Positions 22,732 to 35,200 of a stretch of 64,000 bases of DNA are shown here, in pieces (the first letter of the stretch is position 1; every line of letters begins with the position of its first letter). Under the pieces are notes generated by a model that was not told the origin of the DNA, did not search any database, and saw nothing but the letters and a program-made list of their open reading frames with translations. The position numbers were made by a program, and so were the translations under genes. Source of the stretch: Ciona intestinalis (taxonomy: Eukaryota > Chordata > Ascidiacea > Phlebobranchia > Cionidae); contig NC_020172.2 in assembly GCF_000224145.3 (NCBI RefSeq), positions 1,000,921-1,064,920 on the forward strand, given 5' to 3'.

Positions 22732-22923
22732 ATACGGTGGGGGAAGACGGGAAACCTTTGACACATAATAACCAAATATCCTGATCGTGTTTTAAACAAT
22801 TAACAACGGTCTATGGGAGCCGTGAGGATAAAGTTTCATAAAAAATCGTTGAATGTTTGTTTACTACCAAATTGGAGGAGAAAATAGATTAAAAAGGCGT
22901 CCCATCTTCCCCCAGTCTACTAT
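22732..22923 (+). mobile_element. MITE A copy
   Basis: tacggtgggggaagacggga ... gtcccatcttcccccagtct. Confidence 0.85.
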
Positions 22924-23282
22924 ATAAATAAATAAGTTGCAACAAATCTTGATTCCAACGTTAAAAATGCAGGTAATAAACCAAAACATTTCATACATGG
23001 TCTACAGTATATTTGAACACATGAATTGCCAAAACAAAATCTTGGTTTGTGTATTTGTGAGTTATCAGTTCTTGCCGTCACGTGCTGTCACGCATCAATG
23101 GCCCAAGGTGCGACTACTTGATAAGGGAAAGGCTGCAAAAAAAACAACAATCACTTTACTAATATACTCTCCCAATAATGTATCACGTAAATTGTATAAC
23201 CTCTATGATTTTCACGTTTGGACGCTCTCTGTTCTCTATCAATGCCCTCAAACCTGATGTACCTGCATACAAATACCACATC

Positions 23283-26200
23283 TCATTTACACTGACTTAA
23301 ATGCTGCTGACTGTCGTTACCTTTGTAGTTTGTGGACACCATTAGACTCGGTAGACCTGCTGGAAACGATGCTGTTCTGCGCGCAGGTACATGCCGTTGT
23401 TTTATATCACCTTCAGCTAACTCGTGCAGATAGTTTCTGACACTGTCTCGCTTAGACAATTTTTGAGGACATTCCTTGCATACAATATTTTTCTTAATTT
23501 CTTTGTCTTCTTTTGGCTCATTGAAAGATTCTACTGAAGCAGTTTGTTCTATTCCTCGTTTGGGTGGAAGATTTAATACAGAATTCAACGTAGCGATCTG
23601 GTTAACAGCCGGTACTTCCGTTCCAGTCTGTGTTTATAACCAATGCATAATCTAAAACCTATATCGTCTGCTAACTTTAAATTTAACCTGTTCTTGCGCC
23701 ATAATCGCATTGTTACTAAACTTTCTTCTTGCTGTCCCTTTTTCGTGTGGAGCTCCGTGTCCCGGCCGGTCAAAGAAAGCACTGAACGCTTTCGTATGCT
23801 ACAAGCACAAACAACTTAATCTCGTTCTATCATTATAGTGTACTGAATTGAAATTGGCCGGTACCGTTACCTTTATTTCCTGTTGCAGTATCTTCTGCCT
23901 TTCTTCTACCCTTTTTCGGTATCTTTCGTCAGCCATTCTTTGCAGATCTTGATAATACTTCTCTGCGTCTCGAGGACGGTCAGAATTAAACTTCTGGAAT
24001 GGTCAAACAAAGTAACAGTTATAAAAGTCGCCCAAACAATGTATGCTATGTTTAATATGATACAACCATACATGAAAATTCTTGTATTTATTAGTAGGGT
24101 GAAGAAAGACGAGACACCTTTAGCTCATAATATTCAAGTATCCTGATCGTATTTTTAACAATTAACAACGGTCTATAGGAGTTGTAAGGATCTTGTTTTA
24201 TAATTCGTTGAAATTTCTTTGTTTAATACCAAATTGGACGAGAAGACGGAATAAATAGGTGAACTATCTTCCCCAACCCTACATATTAGATTCAAAGATA
24301 TCCCATATTTCCTAATTAGGTTTTTAACAATTAAATACGCTTTTTCAGTTCTAAGAATACAGTTTTATAATTTTGTAAAAAATCTTTGTTCATTACTAAA
24401 TAGAAAATAAAAGCATGAACCTAATTTAACATTATTTTATATTGCACAGAATAGGGTGTATATAAAGAGGTTACATATCTATATGCAAAAGAAAAAAAAA
24501 CAGCGTGGTTTCGAACCTGAGCTGTGACGTCAGACATGATCCTTTTCTGAGGAACTATAATACCAGTGACAGGATCCCGTTTCGGTCGTCCAACTTTTCC
24601 CTTGCTGAACCATGAAGGTACATCTCCCGGCTGCAGGTAAGATTAGAATAATGTGTTTGTAAATGTCTTAGAGTTTAGACTGCTTGAAATACAAGTAACA
24701 TATAGAGGGAATATATGTATGCGTGTTCTGAGTCGTTTAGACTCAGTTTAGATTGTCTTATATAGTTTAGTTTTGATTGACTGTCGCACGCATGGATACG
24801 TTTTTTTGGGGATAATTATTCTGTAGGTTTTCTGATTAGCTTTCTTCATTCGTATAACACAGATAGTATACCTTTACTACCAGAAAAAATATTTCCTGAT
24901 CGTGTTTTTACCAATAACAAGGCTTTTTAAAGTCGCGGGGCTACGGTTATAAAATTATATAAATATTCGTTGTTTTTTACCAAATGGAACGAAAATAGAA
25001 AAGGAACATATGTCCCATCTTACCCTAACCTACTATACATTACATTTTTAACGTCAGTTTTTAGTATCTTGCTTTGAAACCCGTCATAAGGCGTTACAAT
25101 GTGACGTAATAATACCTAAATATATAATACAGTAGGGTGGGGGAAGATTGGACACCTTTTAACTCTATTTTCTCGTCCCATTTGGTGGCAAACAAAGAAC
25201 ATTCGAAGAATTATTAAACTGTATCCTCACGACTCCCATATACCGTTGTTAGTTGTTTAATAGACGATCAGAATATTCGAATATTATGTGCTAAAGATGT
25301 CCCATCTTACCCCACAGTACTATATTAGCGTTATCACTTACTGGTAACCGCATGTAGTCTTTCTCTTGGTTGCGAATCTGACGTTGTTGGTCAATGCCTT
25401 CCTTTAAATCATCTCTGTAAATCTTCTTTGCTCTTTCGATCGTCTCTGCTTCTGCTTGCGAATAACCCTGCAAAAACACATCTTAAATATTTAACTGCAG
25501 CCGTTTTAGTACAGCATTTCCCCCACACTATATGGCCAACTGCTGTGGCCTAAATTTCAAAATAAAAAAAGGATAATGGAATATCGGTACAGGTATACAT
25601 TTAAACTCATTTTTTTATGAATTTATAACGTTTATATTTTTTAAACGGCCAATTCGTGTTTTACTTTAATAGGACATTTAATAGCGTTGAAGATTAAGCG
25701 GAATTGAACCTTACGGCGTGACTTAATCAGCATTGCAATCAGCGCTTATCTAAATTACTTTGCACCCGGGAAGGCTTTTTGTGTCTTTTAGTTTATTTAG
25801 TGTTAGGTACAGGTTGTTACTGTTTAGCTGCGAGGTCGGTTTGGTCAACTTTTTTTCACCAAGTAACAAGTAAGTGAGTTTTTGTTTACAACAATGTATT
25901 AAATGTAGAAAATAAATCTATAAACCTAATTTTCACGGCAAAATTTATGTTACTGCGCCATATGTTTGCTATACATGACTACATTATAGCTGTATTGTAA
26001 GATCTAGGGGTGAACACGTTTTCGTATAAAATTTATCAAAAACGCTGTTTTAGAGTTGATAGAATACCGGTATATAATTTAGTAAATGTTCTCACTTACT
26101 GCTAAGTCGGACGATAAAGGAGAATGAAAGCATGGACCATCTTACCCCAACCTAGTCCGTTATGTTTTTGTAGACATATATAGTAATGCGGGGTAAGATG

Positions 26201-29200
26201 GGATACCGTTAGCACCTAAAACCCATATTCCTAATTGCGTTTGAACAATGTATGACAATTAACAATGGTGTTTATAGCCTCAAGAATGCGGTTATTTAAA
26301 TCTGTAAATATTCTTTGTTTACTATCAAACGTAAAGAGAAAAAAAGAAAGAAATGTTCTACATTACCCCACCCTACTATACATGTCGTTACAATATACCG
26401 ACGACACGTATATTTAACTATATATAATTTATTATACACCGCTCACCTTTGCTTCGTACTGTATGCGACCCTTCGTGTTCTTAACGATTTCTCCATTATC
26501 GTCCTTCAGAGGGGCTCCTGCGCCCGGTCGACCCCAAGGGCTGTTACGTCCATGGTCCCGCACGTTCTCAGGGGTGGCGACTTTAGTAATGTTTTCTGTC
26601 AAATGGGTCTTGTTAAATATTACACTAAAGTGTTTTAACAAGTAGAAGTAATATAAATGTTATATTTCTGCACTGTAATAGTATGATATAGGAAAAACAT
26701 GTATTGTAGGTTGGGGTAAGATGGTTCATGTTTTTATATTCCTGTTTACCGTTTCATTTGGTAGTAAATAAAAATACTAAAATATTAATAATATCCTCAA
26801 GATTCTAAAAGAGCGTTGCAAACTGTTAAAACACAATTTGGAAATATGTAATGTAATATAGGGTGGGGAAAGACGGGACACTTTTAACACATTATACCCA
26901 AATATTCCGATCGTTTTTAAACATTTAACAACGGACTATGCGAGTCGTGAGAATACAGTTTTATAATTCTTTGGATGTTCTCTGTTTCCTACTAAATGGA
27001 CGAGAAAAAGGGTTGAAAAGGTTCCTCATTCCCCTCACCCTACAATATTATGTTCCAAAATTTATCTTATCCTGAGACCTGAGTACAATACGTAAAAAAG
27101 CCGTAGTTTAGTCGTAATATATTATCGTACGAAAATTAACTTTGAGTTTATATCCCATTTGCTTACCTGAACGCCTTGCACCGTGTATAGTGGTAAGCAG
27201 GCCAACACGTTTCGTTCGTTTTTCACCGGTGTCTCCAACTAAAGGTTCTCCACCACCACCTATATGTTTACGAGGGAATATCTCGCTCTGCGGAATAGAC
27301 AAAGTGTTTAACATTTCAACTGCATGGCTTTAGATTCCATACCCATGGCTTTAGAGTCTATATTGTGGCTTTAGAGTCTATATTGTGAAATCGGCAGTTT
27401 GTTTTCTGTCGTTTTAACGATGCTATTTTAGAGTTGTGAGGATACGTTTGCATATTTCTGTAAATTGTGTTTCACTACGATAACATAAAAGCACGCACCC
27501 TCCCCCGACCTACTATACGTTAGTTAGCATGAAAAGTAATTTAAAATGATAATTTTTTCTTAAAATTTCTTGAAACTGTGAAACTTGTACACAACATAAG
27601 GGCACATTCGAGCGTGCATGATATTAAACACTGTAAGAGGTACAAGGTTCAGAGACAGATTTTTTAGTACAAGATTTGTAAACCGGATTGGAAAGTGTAT
27701 GCAGCACCCTTTACCCCAAACTGTGTTAAATAAATCCTTTCTTGTTAAAAGTTAGGTTTTACTGAGCGAATCTTCATCACATAGTATATAGTAGAGTGGG
27801 GAAGATGGGACAGTTTTTTATTCAATTTTCTTGTCCCATTTGATAGTGAACCAAGACCATTCAGAGAAGTATTAAGTCGTATTCTCACAGCTCCAAAAGA
27901 CCATTGTTAATAGTTTAAAACCCGATCGGGATATTTGCGTATTGTGTGGTAAAAGTGTCCCGTCTTCCCCTTCCTGCTATATACATATACCTCCATATCG
28001 GCGTCCACGAATTCGTACACTCCGTGATCACCTGTTCTTGGGAATCTTATGCCTTCCCTCTTAGCAGGGAGTTGACCTATAGACCTTGTTACTATCAGTA
28101 TATGCGCAATTACTAACCAAACCAAACATTTTTCTCTAGAAAATCATGATCGGCTAAACCAACGAAACTTTCTATGCTGCTTAAAAAACTGTTTTGTTGC
28201 CACTGACGTGGTTGTATATGTGACCTTGAACAGCTAACGAGAATTATTAGTGGTTAGAATCGATTAAGAGATGTCAAAATTGTGAGCAAAAAACTTTTAA
28301 TTACCGACAAAGTTATACATACTTTACCTCGTAAACGGGCACAAGGTGTATGAAACAGCACATTCGTGTTATGAAGTATTTTTGTCGCAGTATACATTCA
28401 TTCAGGCAACTTTTTAGTCCACTTACCCAATTTCATCCACGGATTATCGTTTTCGTTCGTCGTATTGTCTTCAGGAAATTTCTCTGGGCTTGAGAAATGA
28501 TGTTTCCGCGACATTTTAATGTTGCCTGCAAAACAACCAGTTTAATTTACAGGTATTTACCATTTTAAAACTGCTTATGTGATGCTCGCAGTACACAGTT
28601 AAAACAATATACGTGATAAATATAGTAGGGCGGGGAAGATGGGACACTTTTCAATCTATTTTCTCGCCCCCTTTGGTAGAAAACAAAGAACATTCAAAGA
28701 ATTATAGAACAATATTCTTACGACTTCCACAGACCGTTGGTAATTGTTTAAAATATGATCAGGAAATTTGATATTACGAGCTGAAAGTGTCCCATCTTCC
28801 CCCACCCTACTATACTATACATGAGTTTAGCCTTCAGCACTCATTGTTTTTTTGTGTTTGGACTGAATCTAAATAATGTGTTGTTTTGACGAGCCTAATT
28901 TCGAGAATCTAATATTAGCAAAAACTGTCTTGATTTAACTGTATACTTTCTTTGTCACTGGTCTATATTATTCTCTAAGTAAACCTTGTGCCTGTTTAAA
29001 AAGTCGCTGTCTCTTCTGTACTATGTTTTTTGCATCTAACGGGTGATTAACATATGAGAGACTGATGCTTCTACGTGTTGATGGTCTTCCTATACAACAA
29101 CATACAAACCAAGTTTAGAACATTTATACAAAGAAACCTTTCACTACAATATACTTCCCTTTACGCTTATTTAATGTATTATTCCTTGTCTCCAGTTTAA

Positions 29201-32200
29201 TGGGTTGCAAACGTAAAGTGTTAAAATTGACTTTTTTATTCTGGAAATTATCCATTTAAACTAGGTTGGGGTAAGACGGTACATGTTTTCATTTTTTATT
29301 ATTCTCTCATTTGGTAGTAATCAAGAAATATTTACTAAATTATATAACCGTAGCTTCACAACTTCAAAATAACGCTAGTAAATGTTAAAAAAAGGTTAAT
29401 ATGGGACATAACGTGCTAACGGTATCTATCACCCTTACTCTACTAGACTATAAATGGTAACATTTTTTGTCACGTGACTTGCCTTGGTCGTCACGGTTGG
29501 GTGCGCCTGCTCCAGGTTTTCCAAACGGATCATAATTCACCATCTCGTCCTCTCTCTTCTTGTCAATGCCTTGCACGATTTCTTCTTGTTGCTTCTTAAC
29601 GTCGATTAAGGCATCTGTATTGAAAAACGTTTTGTATTTACTTCGCATTACAGGAATGAAAAATGTAACATTAATTCGTGTAACAGAAATTTTAGGGTAA
29701 TTTGCTTTTTGCAACAATATTTTTTATTAAGAATAGAGGAACGATGGAAAAGGTTTTATTGCTAAATACATAAATGTTTAGTTACGTATGGGAAAACACG
29801 TTGGAAACCGGTTTTACTTTGGTGGCCACGTTTCTGCAACACTATAGTCTAATGAACGGTGTGAGGTTTACAACCTGTGGCGCAGCCAGAGGGAGGGTTT
29901 AAAGGGTCGCGACCCCCAAAAAAACACTACGTAACAGTATCAATAATTTATATAAAAAAACTCATTCAGACTAAGCCTAATAGATTCCTTATACCATTGA
30001 CGTAACCACAAGGCATACGTGCATACGTGTTTTTAGATTTAAGTTCACCCACCAAGTTCCTGCTTGTATTTATTTGCCGTGAAACGATCTACTCTGTAGC
30101 GCCTCATGCGGTCGTCCTCGTACCTTTGGATTTTCAGTTTGTTTTTGGGTCGTTTTGGAGGTCTACAATATAGTACTGTTGAGTAAGATGTGCTACTGCA
30201 AGCACATATCATCCCATATTTCTTAACAATTACTTCGCGGGGATACGGTAATATAATTCTGCCTATTTTATTTGTTTACTATCAAATAGCACAAAAAAAG
30301 AATGAAAACATGTCCCATCTTACCGCAACCTATACTATATAAAAAATCTGTAGAATGTAAAAATTATATTCTGAATATTTAAAATATATGAAACCGTCAC
30401 CCACGTTTCTTCTTTCGTCATTTTATCTTGTAATATTCCGACACCATCTTTTGAAGTTATCGCTTTGGTGATCGACAAGTTTTCTTTCCCGCTCCCCTGA
30501 AATTAACCATATTGTAGGGTGGGGGAGGATGGGACACATTTCACACATAATAACCAAATATCCTGATCATGTTTTAAACAATTAACAACGGTCTATGGGA
30601 GCCGTGAAGATGAAGTTTTATAAAAAATCGTTGAATGTTTGTTTACTACCAAATTGGAGGAGAAAATAGATTGAAAAGGTGTCCCATCTTCCTCCACCCT
30701 ACTATATATAAGTTACGATTTATTTCATGGCCATATTGCAAGAACGAACATATTTTCACAATTAATGTAATGTTAAATTTAAGAGCGTTATCACATCTCG
30801 ATGAAAACTGTTGCGAGCCGGAAAAATAAAATTTGGCAAGCGTGAAAATTAACACGTAATTACGTCATCAAAATCAAATTTATACCAGCAGTGAGCATAA
30901 CGTAACTTTCTTTGTGTATATTTTCGATTTGGGAAGTGGCGGTAAAACAATGTTTGATATAAAACACGCTAGAGGATACAACAAAACTTTTTGGATAAAA
31001 GGGGTGACCATTACAACAAAGCATATTCCAGACACATCACGACCTACTAAGATATCTATGGTAGGGTGGGGGAAGATGGGACCACTTTTTATTCTATTTT
31101 CTCGTCTCATTTTGTAGTAAACAAAGAAAATTCAAAGAATTGTAAAACCGTATTTAAGAATTGTAAAAACCGTAAAAGTGTCACGTATCACCCCACGGTA
31201 GTACGGTACTATAGTAGGATGAGGAAAGATGGGACACCTTTAGCACATTAAATTCAAATATCCGGATCGTGTTTTAAACAACCGTCTATGGAAGTCGTGA
31301 AGATACGGTTTTATAATTCTTTGTATGTTCTTTGCTTACTACCAAATTAGAAGAGAAAATGGAATCAAAAGGTGTCCCATCTCCCCCCACCCTACTATAT
31401 GATAAGCCGTGGACAAGCTTACCCGTGGAGCTCCATATCCAGGTTTACCAAACGGGTTGTAACTGTTCAGCAACTTCAAGTCGTCTGCTTTCTCTTTCTT
31501 TTTAATTAAACTTTCGATCTGCTTGTGCTTCTGATGATCTTTCATAAACCTCTGCCTCTCAAGTTGTTGTCTGTAATCTTTGCGTAAATCTGCAGAACTA
31601 TAAACAAGATACAATATATATAATGCTGCAAATGTTAGAATATTCAATGAATGTATATAGCAGGGTGGAAGAAGATGGGGCACCTTTAGCACATAATATT
31701 CAAACATCTTGATCGTGTTTTAAACAATTAACAACGGTCTATGGGAGTCGTGAGAATGCGGTTTTATATTTCTTTAAATGTTCTTTGTTTACTACCCAAT
31801 GGGGTGAGAAAAAAAAACAAAATGTATTCCTTCTTCCCCTAATACCCTGTGATAACTTTTTTACTCTGGTCAGGCCAACGGTAGTCGCTGTAACAAGGGT
31901 GTTCTGTTTTATACAATTAGCCTGCTTACGAATACGACATGTTTAATGCATGGCCAACATTACAATTATTTTAGTATTTAATAGTATTATGGAAATAGTA
32001 TTTATTTATATGTAACAATTTCAGTCACTTTTAAATTATAAAGTGCAATGCAATGCGGTTTTCTTTACCAGTATATAAATGGGGTTTATATGTGTTAAAA
32101 TAATATACTGAGAATGCGGTATAGTCTTCGTCTATAGTACCAAGTGGGACCATGAAAAAGAATTTGTCCGGTGCCGTGGTATAGTGGTTAGCGCGCCTGC

Positions 32201-35200
32201 CTGTAACCCAGAGGTAATGGGTTCAAGGCTCGATGCTGCTACCATTGTGGGCGTATTTGTCCTTGGGCAAGACACTTAACGACAATTGCTCCAACCCAGT
32301 GGTTACTGATGGGTTGGNNNNNNNNNNNNNNNNNNNNNNNNNNNNNNNNNNNNNNNNNNNNNNNNNNNNNNNNNNNNNNNNNNNNNNNNNNNNNNNNNNN
32401 NNNNNNNNNNNNNNNNNNNNNNNNNNNNNNNNNNNNNNNNNNNNNNNNNNNNNNNNNNNNNNNNNNNNNNNNNNNNNNNNNNNNNNNNNNNNNNNNNNNN
32501 NNNNNNNNNNNNNNNNNNNNNNNNNNNNNNNNNNNNNNNNNNNNNNNNNNNNNNNNNNNNNNNNNNNNNNNNNNNNNNNNNNNNNNNNNNNNNNNNNNNN
32601 NNNNNNNNNNNNNNNNNNNNNNNNNNNNNNNNNNNNNNNNNNNNNNNNNNNNNNNNNNNNNNNNNNNNNNNNNNNNNNNNNNNNNNNNNNNNNNNNNNNN
32701 NNNNNNNNNNNNNNNNNNNNNNNNNNNNNNNNNNNNNNNNNNNNNNNNNNNNNNNNNNNNNNNNNNNNNNNNNNNNNNTAACGACAATTGCTCCAACCCA
32801 GTGGTTACTGATGGGTTGTCTAAATTATCAGAAATACATAAAAAAAAATTCAAAAAAAATAATTACCCACAAAGTAACATACATGGTAACTCGTAAGCTG
32901 GCACGAGGTGTTAAACCCGTGTGATAACGACTGTCGTTTTCCGGCCACGCGAGGATAAAGTAAGTTACATTCATTCAAGAATGAAAACATTGACCATTTT
33001 CCACCAACCTACAATATAATTCAACCCCTAAATGACAATATACTTACGTCTTTTCCATCAGTTTAAGATTAACTTTCTTTTCCCGTCTCTCCTCGTCCGT
33101 ATATTGTCCAATAGTTGGTGAACCGTGTAAGAATCCTGTTGCTGGGGTTGTCGGCATTACGGGCTTGCCTGTATTATAAATGTGTTATAAAAATACGACT
33201 TTTCAGTATTGCTATACACTTCTCCATCAGTGTTTATTTTTTTGATAGAAAATCCCGCTTCCTAGTGATGGAGCGCCATTAAAAAGTTAAACCGACGCAC
33301 CAGCAGAGTTTCGCAAAGGACAGTAGAATTACTGCATCATATAAGTTTTTTACCCTTTTAACAAAGATGCTTATCAGATTTACCCCAATATGTAATATGG
33401 CGCTCATTTATTAAAAATCGAATAAAACTAATTACAGCAGTTATATTTAATGCGACAAATGCGCTAGCTTTTTGGCAACGAGTTGTTCGATTGCTGGTAA
33501 AGTAATATAATTGGGCACAATTTTTCTGCCCGGTCAACTGATGTGAATTTCGATTGGTAACTCATTTACCCTCTAAATACGAGTAATTTACCCCCAGGGG
33601 TATACTTACCCCAGTTAAAGAAATGCTGGCAGTGGTATAGGTTGTAATATCGCACGTAAAGACATATAGTAGGGTGGGGGAAGCTGGGACACCTTTAGCT
33701 GTTTAGTTTAGCACATAATATCCAAACATCCTGATCGTGTTTTAAACATTTAACAACGGTCTATGAGAATTGTGGCGAAACGGTTTTATATTTCTAAAAG
33801 AAAATGTTTACTACAAAATGGGACAAGAAAATAGAATGGGAAGGTGTCTCGTCTTCCCCTACCCCACTATAATATCAGAAATTAGCAGTGCAGAACAAAA
33901 AATCGATTTTGACATTTCAGTTTTAATAAAGCACTAATGGTTGTACATTAAGTCCTTGTAAGCCTCCTTTAAAAACCAACGAATAAAAGTAAATATAAGA
34001 TTCACCATAGGATGCCACCACACACGAAGGTTAAATTATGGTTGTGGTTAAGACTCGAGAGAGCTACTTGACTTTAAATGCTTTTTAAAGTTATTTTACT
34101 GTTATTATTTAGCGAATAGCAATTATTTAGCGAATTTAACTCTGTTTATTGTTAGATGCCTGTACGAATTGATACAGCCTGTTGTTTTAGGCGAAACAAG
34201 TCAGGAATTTTTGGAATTTTAGCATAAAAAGATCTTTTAGTAGTACGTATTTATTATCATTTAAAATATTGTACACACGTGTCATTTTAAAATTTAAACG
34301 GTTAATACAAATTATCGTATATGCGGTTAAATTCTGTTGTATATAGTTTTGCACAAGCTATCATTACCACCCACGTGGCAATTTAGCAGCGCATATGTGT
34401 TTGTTCTGAAAAGCGCGACCCCTATAGTTCTTACAGCCCAATGTAATGTCATAGCAACTCTGTCACCCGATATCACTTTACCTTTTATCAGTGAAGACTT
34501 AAGCGGGTAGTGCTTTCCATTCGGTTTAAATCCAATGGGGCCTGTCATGGGATATCTCGGCTCCCTTAAATTGTATAGATATCCTTTGTACCTAAATATT
34601 GTATGGAATTGAATCGAAAATATCAACGCATCTCAATAGAATTGGTTACAAAGCAGATGGAATTGCGTTTTGTTTCAGCCACAAATAGAATTGAAACATT
34701 TTATGTCGTTTACACTGCAAAATATGCCGCTATGCACCTTTTGCTGTTCGTATTAATGCACCAAAACTGCATTTGTAATAAAAGACAATTTTAAATTGGG
34801 TCCTTAATAAAACTACAGGTTGCAAACGGTTGCAGATATTTTGATTATTTCGACCAGAAACGCTACGCGGCCACGTCCAATAGATGTCAAATGACCATAC
34901 GAGTTTAACAAACCAAGTTTTGGTCCGATACCTCGAATGGTTTTTGAGTTATCGAAATAACCAAAATANNNNNNNNNNNNNNNNNNNNNNNNNNNNNNNN
35001 NNNNNNNNNNNNNNNNNNATCGGACCAAAACTTGGTTTGTTACACTCGTATGGTCATTTGACATCTATTGGACGTGGCCGCGTAGCGTTTCTGGTCGAAA
35101 TAACTAAAATATCTGCAACCGCGAGCAACCTGTAGTTTTATTGGGTACCCCTTTAAATTAACCTGGCATTTTACAGAATAGTGTTTAGCTGTATAATATT

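Larger units (their letters stand above)
21426..23282. other. Interval between the ferritin and CSPP1-like genes
   Basis: It holds the ferritin 3' UTR, two MITE A copies, a gap and a minisatellite. Two ~105-codon open frames (21804-22121, 22937-23257) show no family signature or splice context and are treated as chance frames. The CSPP1-like 3' UTR should also be here. Confidence 0.6.

Noticed and set aside
22937..23257. 106-codon open frame near the CSPP1-like 3' end
   Set aside because: No recognisable domain and no splice context. It is more likely 3' flank.
32233..32896. Long open frames spanning the N run
   Set aside because: Open only because N was translated as X. The flanks are SINE sequence.
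34603..34794. 63-codon frame opposite a CSPP1-like exon
   Set aside because: Antisense shadow next to a well-supported exon on the other strand.
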